Source: Streptomyces sp. NBC_00102
GTDB taxonomy: Bacteria; Actinomycetota; Actinomycetes; Streptomycetales; Streptomycetaceae
Direction: 5' to 3'
Assembly (NCBI RefSeq): GCF_026343115.1
Contig: NZ_JAPEMC010000001.1
Coordinates: 4,731,501-4,795,500, forward strand
Length of the DNA: 64,000 nt
Both the position numbers and the translations under genes were made by a program. Under the pieces are notes generated by a model. That model did no database searches. It was not told the origin of the DNA and worked only from the letters and a program-made list of their open reading frames with translations. Shown one piece after another: positions 8,939 to 21,100 of this stretch; the first letter of the stretch is position 1, and every line of letters starts with the position of its first letter.

Positions 8939-9862
8939 ATGGGACGTTATGTGATCCGGCGGCTGCTGCAGATGATCCCGGTCTTCTTCGGCACCACGCT
9001 GCTGATCTTCCTCATGGTGAACGTGATGGGCGACCCCATCGCGGGCCTCTGCGGCGACCGCCAGTGCGACCCCGCCACCGCCGCCCAGCTGCGCTCCGAG
9101 TTCGGCCTCGACAAGCCGGTCTGGCAGCAGTACCTGACGTACATGGGCAACGTCTTCACCGGCGACTTCGGCACCGCGTTCAACGGGCAGAAGGTCACCG
9201 AGCTGATGGGCACCGCGTTCCCCATCACCATCCGGCTCACCATCGTCGCCATCGTCTTCGAGATCGTCATCGGCATCAGCCTCGGCGTCCTCACCGGCCT
9301 GAAGCGGGGCCGGCCCGTCGACACCACCGTGCTGATCCTGACCCTCGTCGTCATCTCCGTCCCGACCTTCGTCACCGGTCTGCTGCTCCAGCTGCTGCTC
9401 GGCGTGAAGTGGGGCATCATCAGCCCCTCCGTCTCCTCCGAGGCCCCGATCGACGAACTGATCGTCCCCGGACTCGTCCTCGCCTCGGTCTCGCTCGCCT
9501 ACGTCGCCCGGCTCACCCGCTCCTCCATCGCGGAGAACGCCCGCGCCGACTACGTACGCACCGCCACCGCCAAGGGGCTGCCCCGGCGCCGGGTGATCGT
9601 GCGCCACCTGCTGCGCAACTCGCTGATCCCCGTCGTCACCTTCATCGGCACCGACGTCGGCGCGCTGATGGGCGGCGCCATCGTCACCGAGCGGATCTTC
9701 AACATCCACGGCGTCGGCTACCAGCTCTACCAGGGCATCCTGCGCCAGAACACCCAGACCGTCGTCGGGTTCGTCACCGTCCTGGTGCTCGTCTTCCTGG
9801 CGGCCAACCTGATCGTCGACCTCCTGTACGCCGTACTCGACCCGAGGATCCGCTATGCCTGA
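8939..9862 (+). CDS. Peptide ABC permease, DppB type (second transporter)
   Basis: 307-aa permease beginning MGRYVIRRLLQMIPVFFGTTLLIFL, the standard first helix of DppB proteins. An extracellular loop and five more helices follow. The EAA loop reads ENARADYVRTATAKGL, and the ending is VDLLYAVLDPRIRYA. The ATG at 8939 is preferred over upstream in-frame starts because it begins directly at the membrane helix. Its last 8 bases overlap the next permease gene, indicating coupled translation. Confidence 0.85.
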   Translation: MGRYVIRRLLQMIPVFFGTTLLIFLMVNVMGDPIAGLCGDRQCDPATAAQLRSEFGLDKPVWQQYLTYMGNVFTGDFGTAFNGQKVTELMGTAFPITIRLTIVAIVFEIVIGISLGVLTGLKRGRPVDTTVLILTLVVISVPTFVTGLLLQLLLGVKWGIISPSVSSEAPIDELIVPGLVLASVSLAYVARLTRSSIAENARADYVRTATAKGLPRRRVIVRHLLRNSLIPVVTFIGTDVGALMGGAIVTERIFNIHGVGYQLYQGILRQNTQTVVGFVTVLVLVFLAANLIVDLLYAVLDPRIRYA

Positions 9863-10829
9863 GCCGTATTCGCAGGACGGGGCGATCTCCCCGGCGGGAG
9901 CCGGCGGACCCATGGACCTCGCCCTGGAGGAAGGCGAGACCCTGGAGAGGCCGCCCGGCCCCGACGGCTCGGGTCCCTCCGAGAAACCCCGCAGCCTCTG
10001 GTCCGACGCCTGGCGCGACCTGCGGCGCAACCCGGTCTTCATCGTCTCCGGCCTGATCATCCTCTTCCTGGTGATCATCTCGATCTGGCCGTCCCTCATC
10101 GCGAGCGGCGACCCGCTCCAGGCCGACCTCGCCGACGCCCAGAAGGGCCGGGAGCCCGGCCACCCCTTCGGCTTCGACCCGCAGGGCCGCGACGTCTACA
10201 CCCGCGTCGTGTACGGCGCCCGCACCTCCGTCACCATCGGCGTCTGCGCCACCCTCGGCGTCGGCATCCTCGGCAGCATCCTCGGCGGACTCGCCGGCTT
10301 CTTCGGCGGCGGCTGGGACGCGGTGCTCTCCCGCATCACCGACGTCTTCTTCGGCATCCCGGTGGTCCTCGGCGGCCTGGTCTTCCTCTCCGTCGTCACC
10401 AGCTCCACCGTCTGGCCCGTCGTCGGCTTCATCGTCCTGCTCGGCTGGCCGCAGATCGCCCGCATCGCCCGCGGCTCCGTGATCACCGCCAAACAGAACG
10501 ACTACGTCCAGGCCGCCCGCGCGCTCGGCGCCTCCAACTCCCGGATGCTGCTCCGCCACGTCGCCCCGAACGCCATCGCCCCCGTCATCGTCGTGGCGAC
10601 CATCGCGCTCGGTACGTACATCTCCCTGGAGGCGACCCTCTCCTACCTCGGTGTCGGCCTGAAGGAACCCGCCGTCTCCTGGGGCATCGACATCTCCGCC
10701 GCGTCCAACTACATCCGCAACGCACCGCACATGCTGCTCTGGCCCGCGGGAGCACTGGCGGTCACCGTGCTGTCGTTCATCATGCTCGGCGACGCGGTGC
10801 GCGACGCCCTCGACCCCAAGCTGCGCTGA
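9855..10829 (+). CDS. Peptide ABC permease, DppC type (second transporter)
   Basis: 324-aa permease. About 55 acidic, proline-rich cytoplasmic residues precede the first helix (FIVSGLIILFLVIISIWPSL). The family phrase HPFGFDPQGRDVYTRVVYGAR follows the external loop, and the EAA loop is NDYVQAARALGASNSRMLLRH. The C terminus ends LGDAVRDALDPKLR. It overlaps the upstream permease by 8 bp and lies 13 bp before the ATPase pair, and forms the channel with the DppB-type partner. Confidence 0.85.
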   Translation: MPEPYSQDGAISPAGAGGPMDLALEEGETLERPPGPDGSGPSEKPRSLWSDAWRDLRRNPVFIVSGLIILFLVIISIWPSLIASGDPLQADLADAQKGREPGHPFGFDPQGRDVYTRVVYGARTSVTIGVCATLGVGILGSILGGLAGFFGGGWDAVLSRITDVFFGIPVVLGGLVFLSVVTSSTVWPVVGFIVLLGWPQIARIARGSVITAKQNDYVQAARALGASNSRMLLRHVAPNAIAPVIVVATIALGTYISLEATLSYLGVGLKEPAVSWGIDISAASNYIRNAPHMLLWPAGALAVTVLSFIMLGDAVRDALDPKLR

Positions 10830-10842
10830 GGAGTCCGCTGCC

Positions 10843-11809
10843 ATGCTGCTGGAAGTGCGCGATCTGCACGTCGAGTTCCACACCCGGGACGGCGTCGCCA
10901 AGGCCGTCAACGGCGTCAACTACTCGGTGGCCGAGGGCGAGACGCTCGCCGTCCTCGGCGAGTCCGGCTCCGGCAAGTCGGTCACCGCACAGGCGATCAT
11001 GGGCATCCTCGACATGCCGCCCGGGAAGATCAGCGGCGGCGAGGTCCTCTTCAAGGGCCAGGACCTGCTGAAGCTCAAGAAGGACGAACGGCGCAGGATC
11101 CGCGGCCAGGAGATGGCCATGATCTTCCAGGACGCGCTCTCCTCGCTCAATCCCGTACTGACCGTGGGCGACCAGCTCGGTGAGATGTTCCGGGTGCACC
11201 GGGGGATGTCCCGCAAGGACGCCCGGAAGAAGTCGATCGAGCTGATGGACCGGGTCCGCATTCCGGCGGCCAAGGAGCGGGTCGGCAACTACCCGCACCA
11301 GTTCTCCGGCGGCATGCGCCAGCGCATCATGATCGCCATGGCGATGGCGCTGGAACCCGCGCTGATCATCGCCGACGAACCCACCACCGCCCTCGACGTG
11401 ACGGTCCAGGCCCAGGTCATGGAGCTGCTCGCGGAACTCCAGCAGGAGTACCGGATGGGCCTGATCCTCATCACCCACGACCTCGGCGTGGTGGCCGACG
11501 TCGCCGACAAGATCGCCGTGATGTACGCGGGCCGGATCGTCGAGACCGCCCCCGTCCACGAGATCTACAAGGCCCCCGCCCACCCGTACACCAAGGGCCT
11601 CCTCCAGTCGATCCCGCGCCTGGACCAGAAGGGCCAGGAGCTGTACGCGATCAAGGGGCTGCCCCCGAACCTGCTGCGCATCCCGCCCGGCTGCGCCTTC
11701 AACCCGCGCTGCCCGATGGCCCAGGACGTGTGCCGCACGGACGAGCCGCCGCTCTACGACGTGGCCGAACACCGCGCGAGCGCCTGCCACTTCTGGAAGG
11801 AGACGCTCG

Positions 11810-11820
<11 letters not shown>
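10843..11820 (+). CDS. Peptide ABC ATPase, DppD type (second transporter)
   Basis: 325-aa ATPase with Walker [22 protein letters not shown], signature [12 protein letters not shown], Walker [13 protein letters not shown] and ITHDLG. The C-terminal cysteine motif is [21 protein letters not shown] ribosome-binding site overlaps the upstream stop codon. The 3' end overlaps the next ATPase gene by 11 bp, so the two nucleotide-binding subunits are translationally coupled. Confidence 0.85.
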
Positions 11821-13087
<1,267 letters not shown>

Positions 13088-13121
13088 GATCTTTCGTTCG
13101 GGTCGGGCCGGGTCAGGGAGC

Positions 13122-14300
13122 TCAGCCGAGCGCGGCGCGCCCCGCGTCCGCCTCGGCGCGGAAGCGGGCCGCCTCGTGGGCGGGGAAGGCGCCCGCCAGG
13201 GCGTCCCGCCGGGCGGTGTGGTCCGCCTCGTCCTGCCCGGCCCCCGGGGCCAGCGCCCACAGGGGCCGTGCGCTCGCGCCCCGGCGGCACTTGGCCTCGT
13301 ACGACTCCATGCCGAGCTCCAGGCGGGTCAGCCCGTGCTCGTGGCAGTGGCGCAGCGGTTCGTAGACGGCGAGTTGGGCGTACTCCGCCGCTCCCGGCAG
13401 CCGGTCGTAGTCGAACCCGACCACGCGGACGGCCAGTTGGCTTCCGTGGCGGTACGCGAGGCAGAAGCCGACCGGGCGTTCGTCGCCGGGGGCGAGGGCG
13501 AGGAAGACCACCGAGTCGGCCCCGAGGCGGTCGGCCTGCCTGCGCAGCAGCGAGGTCATCTGCTCCGGGCCGTGCGCGTGGCCGTACCGCTGCTGGACGT
13601 TGGCGAGGAGCGGGCCGAGCACGTCGGTGTGCGGGGCCAGCGTGGTGCGGACGATCCGCAGCCCGCTCTCCTCGAACGCCCGCAGTTCGCGACGGGCGTT
13701 GGTGCGGCGCTGCTTGGTCGCCAGCCCCGCCACATGGGCGTCCAGACCGCCCTCGGTCACGTCGATCGAGCAGTCGGCGCCCAGCAGATGGGCGCCGGGC
13801 GAAGGCGCGGCGCCGGACGCGGCGAGCGCCGCGCGGACCGTCGTGGCGTCCGAGGTGGTCAGGTAGGGCCACCACCACCGTCCGCCCGCCTCGGGCCGCC
13901 ACGCCGCCGCCGCGTCGAGGAGCGCGCCCAGGGCCTCGCCCGACTCCCGTTCACCGGCCGACGGGTCCAGCGCCGGGCCGGACAGATAGCCGCGCCGGCC
14001 ACCCAGGAGGAGCGCGCCCGGGGCGGTCGCCGGGAGCACGGACGGCAGCACCTCGGCGGGGACGTACCGCTCGTTGTTCTCGCGCGGCGACCAGTGGGCG
14101 GTGAGTGCGGCGACCGGGCCCCGGGGCGTACGCGCCACCAGGTAGCGGGCCTCGGCGATCTTGTCGGTGTCGCTGAACTCCAGCCAGGGGGCGCCCGTGT
14201 AGAACGAACCGGTGGCGGCGAGCCGGTCCCAGTCGTCGAGCAGCGAGGGCGCCTCGGCGCCGAGCACCGTGAGGCCGGCCGGGTTCATGGTGATCGTCAT
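13122..14300 (-). CDS. GNAT/FemAB-like acyl- or aminoacyltransferase
   Basis: 392-aa protein with a C-terminal GNAT-like fold of the Acetyltransf_6/FemAB kind. The recognisable segment runs from PVGFCLAYRHGSQLAVRVVG to LTRLELGMESYEAKCRRGA. The N-terminal half holds tryptophan- and proline-rich stretches but no recognised motif. Such proteins transfer acyl or aminoacyl groups to amines, for example in cell-wall bridge formation, and here may finish or protect the peptide product. The start overlaps the upstream transporter stop (ATGA at 14300-14297), so it is the last gene of the seven-gene minus-strand operon. A start four codons later (14288) is possible. The substrate is unknown. Confidence 0.6.
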   Translation of the reverse strand: MTITMNPAGLTVLGAEAPSLLDDWDRLAATGSFYTGAPWLEFSDTDKIAEARYLVARTPRGPVAALTAHWSPRENNERYVPAEVLPSVLPATAPGALLLGGRRGYLSGPALDPSAGERESGEALGALLDAAAAWRPEAGGRWWWPYLTTSDATTVRAALAASGAAPSPGAHLLGADCSIDVTEGGLDAHVAGLATKQRRTNARRELRAFEESGLRIVRTTLAPHTDVLGPLLANVQQRYGHAHGPEQMTSLLRRQADRLGADSVVFLALAPGDERPVGFCLAYRHGSQLAVRVVGFDYDRLPGAAEYAQLAVYEPLRHCHEHGLTRLELGMESYEAKCRRGASARPLWALAPGAGQDEADHTARRDALAGAFPAHEAARFRAEADAGRAALG

Positions 14301-15583
14301 CCTGTCGTGGAGGGGACGGAAGGGGCCGGGGCGGCGGGCCGCCGCTCCAGCAGGGGCACGGTGACGCCCGCCAGCACGGCGAGCCCGGCGAAGAACGCGG
14401 CGAGCAGCAGCCAGCCCGGCCCGCCGAGGGCCAGCACCACACCGGTGATCAGCAGCGGACCGGCCATGTCCTGCACGGAGGTGCCGAGACTGAAGACCGC
14501 GAGGTAGAGGTTCTTCCGCTCCTCGGGGGCGTAGGCGTAACTGAGTTCCCAGCCGCCCGCCGCCTGCCACAGCTCCCCGCCGGTCAGCAGAGCGCAGGCC
14601 AGCAGCACGGCCACCACCGCCACCGAGGACGGGGCGCCGACCGGTACGGCGAGCAGGGCCGCGCACCCCGCGAGCGCGAGACCGGCCCGGCGCAGCGCCC
14701 GGGCCCCGGCGCGGGCACCGGACACGTCGCGGGCGAAGGGGACTTGGAGCAGCACGGCCAGCACGGTGTTGACGAGGATCAGCGCCGGCACGAGCGCGTC
14801 GGGGGCCCCGTCGTGCTCGGTGACCCAGAGCGGCAGCCCGACGGCGAGCAGCGTCATGTGCAGCGTCAGGCCCGAGTTGAGGGCCGTCAGGCAGAGGTAG
14901 CGCCAGTCGCCGAAGGCGCGGACGGCCGCCAGCGGATTGCGGAAGGCGGCGGCCTTGACCGGGCGGGGGGTGCGCAGACCGGCGAGCAGCAGGGCGGAGA
15001 CGACGAACGCCGCCGCGTTGCCGATCAGGATGGACCGGCTGAGCCAGTGGCCGTCGGCGAGCAGCAGCGGGGTGGCGGCCAGCGCGCCCAGCGAGAAGCC
15101 GATGTTGCGCACGGTGCGCACCACCGCCATGGTGCGGGTCCGGTCGCTCTCCTCGGTGACGCTGCCGATGAGCGCCTGGGTGACGGGCCCGGTGGCGTTC
15201 TGCGCCGCCGCCTGGCACGAGGCGACCACGGTGAAGGCCAACGGCCCGTGGACGAAGGCGAGGGCCACGAAGCACAGGGCCCGCCAGAGCAGCGCGCCGA
15301 CGAGGGTGGGCTGCGCGCCGAGGCGGTCGGCGAGGGCGCCGATCGGCACGGTCGCGGCGAGCCCGGCGAACGCGGCGATGCCGAGCCCCGCCCCCAGTTC
15401 CACCCTGGTCAGACCTGCCTCGCGCACGAAGAAGACGGTCGACCCGGCCAGGAAGAGCCCCGTGCCGAAGGCGCTCATCAGGGTGGAGAGGGCGAAGACC
15501 CGCCCTGCCCGGGTGCCGGGGAGGTAGTCCCGCAGGGTGATGCGGCGGCGGGCCGCCGTCCGTGACGCGTCGGGAGTCTCCAC
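14297..15583 (-). CDS. MFS transporter, probable product exporter
   Basis: 428-aa major facilitator with about 12 hydrophobic segments. The conserved cytoplasmic loop between helices 2 and 3 reads GALADRLGAQPT, a form of the GxxxDRxGRR motif. A serine/threonine/proline-rich tail ends the protein. It lies inside the peptide-biosynthesis operon between an ATP-grasp gene (3 bp away) and the transferase gene (ATGA overlap). Export of, or self-resistance to, the product is therefore the most likely role. Confidence 0.75.
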   Translation of the reverse strand: METPDASRTAARRRITLRDYLPGTRAGRVFALSTLMSAFGTGLFLAGSTVFFVREAGLTRVELGAGLGIAAFAGLAATVPIGALADRLGAQPTLVGALLWRALCFVALAFVHGPLAFTVVASCQAAAQNATGPVTQALIGSVTEESDRTRTMAVVRTVRNIGFSLGALAATPLLLADGHWLSRSILIGNAAAFVVSALLLAGLRTPRPVKAAAFRNPLAAVRAFGDWRYLCLTALNSGLTLHMTLLAVGLPLWVTEHDGAPDALVPALILVNTVLAVLLQVPFARDVSGARAGARALRRAGLALAGCAALLAVPVGAPSSVAVVAVLLACALLTGGELWQAAGGWELSYAYAPEERKNLYLAVFSLGTSVQDMAGPLLITGVVLALGGPGWLLLAAFFAGLAVLAGVTVPLLERRPAAPAPSVPSTTG

Positions 15584-15586
15584 CGG

Positions 15587-16897
15587 TCACCCGCCCCCGT
15601 GCGGCCGGGGCCCGGCGGTGAGGGTGACCAGCGCGGCGGCCTCCTCGGCGGTACGGGCCGCCTCGGCCGCCGTGCCGCCGGTGGCGATGGCGTACCCGGC
15701 GCGCTGCCACGAGTTGGTGACGGCGCCGACGGCCGCGCCGGGTGCCACGGCGAGTACGAGTTCCTCCACGCCGGGCAGGGCGCCCGCGCGGTCGGCTCCC
15801 GTGACGGCGGTGACCACGGCGTCCTCGCAGGGCGCGGCCGGCAGCGGCAGGAAGGCGACGGCGGCGCCCCGTACCGCCGGCCGCGCGGGCACCGGGCCCT
15901 CGCCCGCCATCAGTGCGAAGAGGTCGCGGAGGATGCCGTCGCCCCCGTAGGCGAGGTCGATCAGGGTGTGGATGCGGTCGCCCGGGAGCCGCCCGGCGCA
16001 CTCGATGAGGTGCGGGCGGCCCCGGGTGAGGACCCACTCCGCGTGCAGGATGCCCGTGCCGAACCGCAAGGCGCTCACCAGCTGGTCCATCGCGGTCCGC
16101 AGGGCCCCGTCGCTGCCGGTCTCCGGAGCGGGCACGGTGTGGCCGAGCTCGACCGGGTAGCGGCCCGGCAGCACCTTCTTGGCGGTGATGTTGAGGAAGC
16201 CGGTCCTGCCCTCGTGGACGAGTGCCTCCACGCTGACCTCGGGACCGTACAGCCGCTCTTCCACGGCGTAGCGGGCCGGTTCGCGGCCGGGGGCGCGGAG
16301 GTTGGGCTCGTCGGCGGTGACGGTGTGGCGCCACGCCTCGGCGAGGTCGTCCTCCGGGCCGAGGAGCACCACGCCCAGGCTGGCCTGCCGGTTGGCGGGT
16401 TTGAGGACGCAACTGCCGCCGTGTCCGGCCCGGAACGTCTCCACCCGCCGCGGCCCGGTGGCCTCCGTCCAGGCGGGCTGGTCGATGCCGTGCGCGGCGG
16501 CCACCTCGCGCAGCTCCAGCTTGTCGCGCAGCACGCGGGCCGCGTAGGGGCCCGCGCCGGGCAGGCCCCACACCTCCGCGAGGGCCGCCGCGGCGACCAC
16601 TCCGTACTCGACGGCGGGCAGCACCGCGCGCACGGCGGGCGGGCGCCCGACCTCCGCCGCGAGCTTCCCGGCGTTCGTCTCGTCCTGGGTGGCGGCCGGC
16701 CGGACCTCCGCGACGCAGGCGTGGCGCGCCGCCGCGGTGTGCACGTCCCGGGCGGCGATGACGTGCGGCTCCTCCAGGATCAGCACGGACGCCTCGGGGA
16801 GGAACCGGTCGAGTTCGGTCATGACGAGCGCGCTGTAACCCACGAGGACATGGGTGACGTGGGGGGAGGGCACGGTGGCTCCTTGCGTGGTGGTCAT
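15587..16897 (-). CDS. ATP-grasp carboxylate-amine ligase (second)
   Basis: 436-aa ATP-grasp enzyme. An N-terminal Rossmann-like part precedes the ATP-grasp region, where GSCVLKPANRQASLGV provides the nucleotide-binding lysine and loop. HAEWVLTRGRPHLIECAGR followed by LPGDRI gives the Mg-binding Glu and catalytic Arg. Enzymes of this type (BacD and DdaF relatives) activate a carboxylate as acyl phosphate and join it to an amine, making one peptide or amide bond. The start overlaps the stop of the preceding ATP-grasp gene (ATGA at 16897-16894). It is only distantly like its neighbour, so the two likely make different bonds rather than being a fresh duplication. Confidence 0.75.
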   Translation of the reverse strand: MTTTQGATVPSPHVTHVLVGYSALVMTELDRFLPEASVLILEEPHVIAARDVHTAAARHACVAEVRPAATQDETNAGKLAAEVGRPPAVRAVLPAVEYGVVAAAALAEVWGLPGAGPYAARVLRDKLELREVAAAHGIDQPAWTEATGPRRVETFRAGHGGSCVLKPANRQASLGVVLLGPEDDLAEAWRHTVTADEPNLRAPGREPARYAVEERLYGPEVSVEALVHEGRTGFLNITAKKVLPGRYPVELGHTVPAPETGSDGALRTAMDQLVSALRFGTGILHAEWVLTRGRPHLIECAGRLPGDRIHTLIDLAYGGDGILRDLFALMAGEGPVPARPAVRGAAVAFLPLPAAPCEDAVVTAVTGADRAGALPGVEELVLAVAPGAAVGAVTNSWQRAGYAIATGGTAAEAARTAEEAAALVTLTAGPRPHGGG

Positions 16898-18141
16898 CCG
16901 GCGGCGGGGACGGGCGCGGTCCGGATCGTGTAGAGCTCGCGGACGGCCGCGAGCCGCTCCCGGACCTGTTCCTCGGTGTCCGCCGTCAGATGGACGAAGC
17001 CGGCCCCCGACGCGGAGTAGATGTGGCCCGAGATCACGTCGCCGACGCGGCTGAGCAGGTCGACGCGGGCGACACCGGGCAGCGCCGCGAGCTCGTCCCC
17101 GCCGGTCATCTCCGTGATCTCGCCCTGCCGCAGGGCGAGCCCGCAGTGCCCGAACCACGGCACCCCGTCGTGCTTGCCGGCGACGTCCTCCCAGCCGGTG
17201 TCCTCCGGGAGCGGTGGCAGGCCGAGGGAGGTCCGCACGCACACGTCGAACATGTCGACGCCGTGGCGCTGCTGGATGGCCGCCGGAATGCCGCCGCCGC
17301 CGGGGCGGCACGCGATCTCCGAGACCCGGAAGCCGTCGGGGGTCGCGAAGACCTCCAGGTGCGTCACGCCCGAGCGCAGCCCGAGCGCGGCGACGGTCCG
17401 CGCGTGCAGGGCGGCGATCGCCTCGTGGTCGGGGTGGTCGAGCGGCAGCTGGTACGAGCCGTACGGGTCGCCCTGGCCGATGCGGCCCAGTACGGGTTCC
17501 AGGTAGCGGGAGGTGACGACGAATCGGATCCGGCCGTCCTCCACCACTCCGTCCACGTGGTACTCGGCGAGGATCTCGGCCTCGCGCTCCACCACGACGG
17601 TGGGCAGCCGCGGGCCGGGGCTGCCGCCCTCGGACAGCCACCGGTCCACCTCGCCCGGCCCGGAGACGACGGCGACGCCCTTGCAGCCACCGCCGTGCGC
17701 GGGCTTGACGACGACGGGCCAGCCGAGCTCCGCCGCCCGCTGGTGCACCTGCTCGTCGCTGTGCGCCCCCGCGAACGGGACCATCGGCAGCCCGGCACGG
17801 GAGAGCAGGGTCTTCATGACGTACTTGTCGGTGAACCCGGCGACGGTGTCGTGCCCGGGACCGGGCAGCCCGAAGGCGGTACGGACGTACCCGGCGGCCG
17901 GCAGCCCGACCTCGTACGGGGCGAGGATTCCGTCGACCGGGCCATGCCGGAGAATCCGCCAGGCCGCGCCGAGGACCTGCTCCACGTCGTGGATGTCGTC
18001 GACGGTCTCCACGGTCACATGGCCGGGGTAGCGGGCCGTGTGGCCGGTCTCGGTGATCACACTGAGCCGGTCGATCAGCGGGTGGGCGAGCAGACGGGGC
18101 GAGGGGGTTCGGGCCCCGGAGCAGATCATGACTGCGTGCAT
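16894..18141 (-). CDS. ATP-grasp carboxylate-amine ligase (first)
   Basis: 415-aa ATP-grasp protein. The P-loop-like segment WPVVVKPAHGGGCKGVAVV holds the ATP-binding Lys. EVFATPDGFRVSEIACRPGGGG carries the metal-binding Glu and active-site Arg. The N terminus MHAVMICSGARTPSP begins a Rossmann-like domain. It starts five bases after the NRPS stop codon and overlaps the next ATP-grasp gene, so it sits mid-operon. It probably forms an amide bond between a free amino acid or peptide and a second building block. Substrates cannot be predicted from the sequence. Confidence 0.75.
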   Translation of the reverse strand: MHAVMICSGARTPSPRLLAHPLIDRLSVITETGHTARYPGHVTVETVDDIHDVEQVLGAAWRILRHGPVDGILAPYEVGLPAAGYVRTAFGLPGPGHDTVAGFTDKYVMKTLLSRAGLPMVPFAGAHSDEQVHQRAAELGWPVVVKPAHGGGCKGVAVVSGPGEVDRWLSEGGSPGPRLPTVVVEREAEILAEYHVDGVVEDGRIRFVVTSRYLEPVLGRIGQGDPYGSYQLPLDHPDHEAIAALHARTVAALGLRSGVTHLEVFATPDGFRVSEIACRPGGGGIPAAIQQRHGVDMFDVCVRTSLGLPPLPEDTGWEDVAGKHDGVPWFGHCGLALRQGEITEMTGGDELAALPGVARVDLLSRVGDVISGHIYSASGAGFVHLTADTEEQVRERLAAVRELYTIRTAPVPAAG

Positions 18142-18146
18142 GGCGG

Positions 18147-21100
18147 TCAGCCCTCCTTGAGGCCGGAGCGGAGGTGGGCGAGGAAGACGCCGGCCAGCTC
18201 TTCGAGCCGTTCCGGGCTCAACAGGCCCTGTCGGGTGTCGAATTCGAGGGCGATCATGTCGCCCGCCCGCTTGAGGTAGCCCATCAGGTCGAACTTCACC
18301 TCGCAGCCGAGGTCCCGGTGGGCGGGCGCGCGCAGGGTCGCCGCCTGGTCGGCGGGCACCTCCACGAGGGAGAGGAACACCGTGGTCAGCGGGAAGCGGT
18401 CGTCGTCGGTGACGGCGCCGATGTCCGCCATGAGCTGGTCGTACTGGTAGTCCTGGTGCTCCATGGCGAGCACCGTGCGCTCCTGGAGCGCGGCGACCAG
18501 CGCGGCGAAGTCCCCGGTCTCGCCCAGGCGGTGGCGGATGCCCACCAGGGAGATGAAGTTGCCGATGAGCTCCTGGAACTCCGGCCGGGTGCGCCCGGCG
18601 GCCGGGGTGCCGATCACCAGGTCCTCGCGGCCGAAGAGGTCGTGGCACATCAGGGTGTACGCGGCGAAGTACACGGAGAACGGGGTGGTCCCGTGCGTCC
18701 GGCAGAACGCGGCCACCTCGGACCGCAGTTCGTCGGGGACCGGGAACTGGTGGGCGATGCCGCGCGCCGGTTCCGCCGCGCCCTCCAGGAGCGGCAGCAA
18801 AGGACGCTCGTACGGCCGGCCGAACACGCCCTGCCAGTACGGGCGATGGGCCTCGGCGGTGCGCTCGGCGGAGCCGGGGGCGGCGCGCCAGGCGATGTAG
18901 TCCCGGTAACCGATGGGGAGGTGCGGGAGCCGCTCCGGCTCGCCGGCGAGCAGGTGGGTCAGCTCCTGGTGCAGCAGGCGCTGGCTGTAACCGTCCGAAA
19001 CCATGTGGTGGACGGTCCACAGCAGCGTCGAGCGGCCGGTGTGGTGCCGCAGCAGCCGGGTCCGGAAGAGCGGGGCGCGGGTGATGTCGATCGGGGTGTT
19101 GGCACCGGCGATCCGCAGCTCCTGCATCCGGACGTCCTGCTCGTCCTCGGGGAGCCCGCGCAGGTCGTCGGTCTCCACCTCCACGCGCACGTCCTCCACC
19201 GCCAGGAAGTGCTGCCGCAGCCCGGCGTCGTCCGGGGAACCCCCCGACTCCTCGGTGAAGTACGCCCGCAGGCTGTCGTGCCGGGTCAGCACCGTGCGCA
19301 GGGCGCTCTCGACCGCCTCGGCGTCCACCCCGTCGGGGAGCGCGAAGAGGGCGGGCATGTTGCTCCACGAGCGGTTGACGCGGGGCAGGTAGACGTTGCG
19401 GTAGCGGCGCTGCTGCGGCGAGAGTCCGGTGGTGGCGGGCCGCTCGCCGTGCGGGATGCCGTCCTGGGTGTCCGGCTCGCGGTCGCGGAGCACCCCGGCG
19501 ATGGCGGCGGGCGTCCGCAGGGCGTAGATCTCGCTCATCTCGATCCGCCGGCCGGTGGCCGAGAGCAGGCGGACGGCGAGTTCGGCGGAGTCCAGCGAGG
19601 TGCCGCCCCAGTCGAAGAAGTCGGAGTCGCTCCGGTCCGGCGCGTCCGGCAGCACGTGCCGGAAGACGTCCACGACGGTACGGGTGAAGGGGTCGGCCGC
19701 CCGTCCGTCCTCGGGGCCGCCGTCCGCGCCGTCGCCCGGTCCGGCCGCGAAGGGGTCGGGGAGCGCGGCACGCTCCACCTTGCCGTTGGCGCTCAGCGGG
19801 AGCCGGTCGAGGCGGCGCAGTACGGACGGCACGTGCGCGGCGGGCAGCCGGGTGCCGGACCAGCGGCGGATCTCGTCCTCGGGCGCGTCCTCGGCGGCGG
19901 CCTCGTAGTAGCCGACGAGCCGCACCGATCCGTCCTCGCGCGGGCGGGCCACCACGACGGCGTTGCGCACGGCGGGGTGCTCGCGCAGCAGGGCGGCGAT
20001 GCCCTCCGGCTCGACCCGGTTCCCGTCGATCTTCACCTGGAAGTCGGAGCGGCCGCGCAGGTGGAGCGCCCCGTCCTCGTCCAGCTCGCCGAGGTCCCCG
20101 GTCCGGTACCAGGCGCGGGGTGCCTCGTCCTCGGCCGCGGCGGCGGTGACGAAGCGGGCGCGCTGCTCGTCCGGGGCGCCGAGGTAGCCGTCGGTGGCGT
20201 GCGGGGTACCGATCCACACCTCGCCGTCCACCAGCCTGAACTCGGTCTCCGGGAGCGGCGCCCCGACCGGCTGGACCCCGGGCGCGGGGACGGTCACGTC
20301 GTGCCAGAACTTGGCGAGCGTCGTCTCGGACGGCCCGTACAGGTTGAGCACCCTGGTGTCCGCGAAGTGCTCCAGCCAGCCGGTCACGGCCGCCCCGGGC
20401 AGCGGCTCGCCCGCGAAGAAGGTCAGGCGCAGCGCGCCGCCGGGTGCGGCGGACGCGGTGGACGTCCAGCGTGCGGCCAGCGAGGGCACGGTGTGGACCA
20501 CGCTGATCCGCGCGCCGCGCAGCCAGCCGACGATCCCGTCCCGGCCGGTCGCCGCACCGGCGGGCGGCACGCAGACGGTGGCGCCGGAGACGAGCGGGGT
20601 GAAGAGGTCGCGGAGCACCACGTCGAAGGAGAGCCCGGTGAGCTGCGCGAAGCGGTCGCCCTCCACGATCCCGAAGATGTCCCGCTGCCAGCCGACGAAG
20701 TGGGCGACGCCGGACCAGCGTCCGAGGACCGCCTTGGGCGTGGACGTGGTGCCGGAGGTGAAGAAGACGTAACCGGGGGAGGGGGCGGCGGAGTCCTCGC
20801 CCGCGTTCTCGTCGGAGCGCTCCTCGGGGGCGAGCGGCTCGGCCGTCACCCGGCCGCCGGCGGTGGCGGTGAGGCGCAGTACGGCACCCGCCGCGGCGGT
20901 CATCGCGGCGCGGCGCGCGGCGGGCAGCTCCGGATCGATCAGCACCAGGCGCACGTCGGCGAGGACGGTGGCCAGGACCGCGGCGACCAGGGCGGGTCCC
21001 CGCTCCCCGGTGACGGCGACGCAGCGGGCGTCCGCGGCGGTGATGCCGGCGGCGATCTCCCGTGCGCGGACGAGCAGTTCCTCGTAGGTGAGCGCGTGTT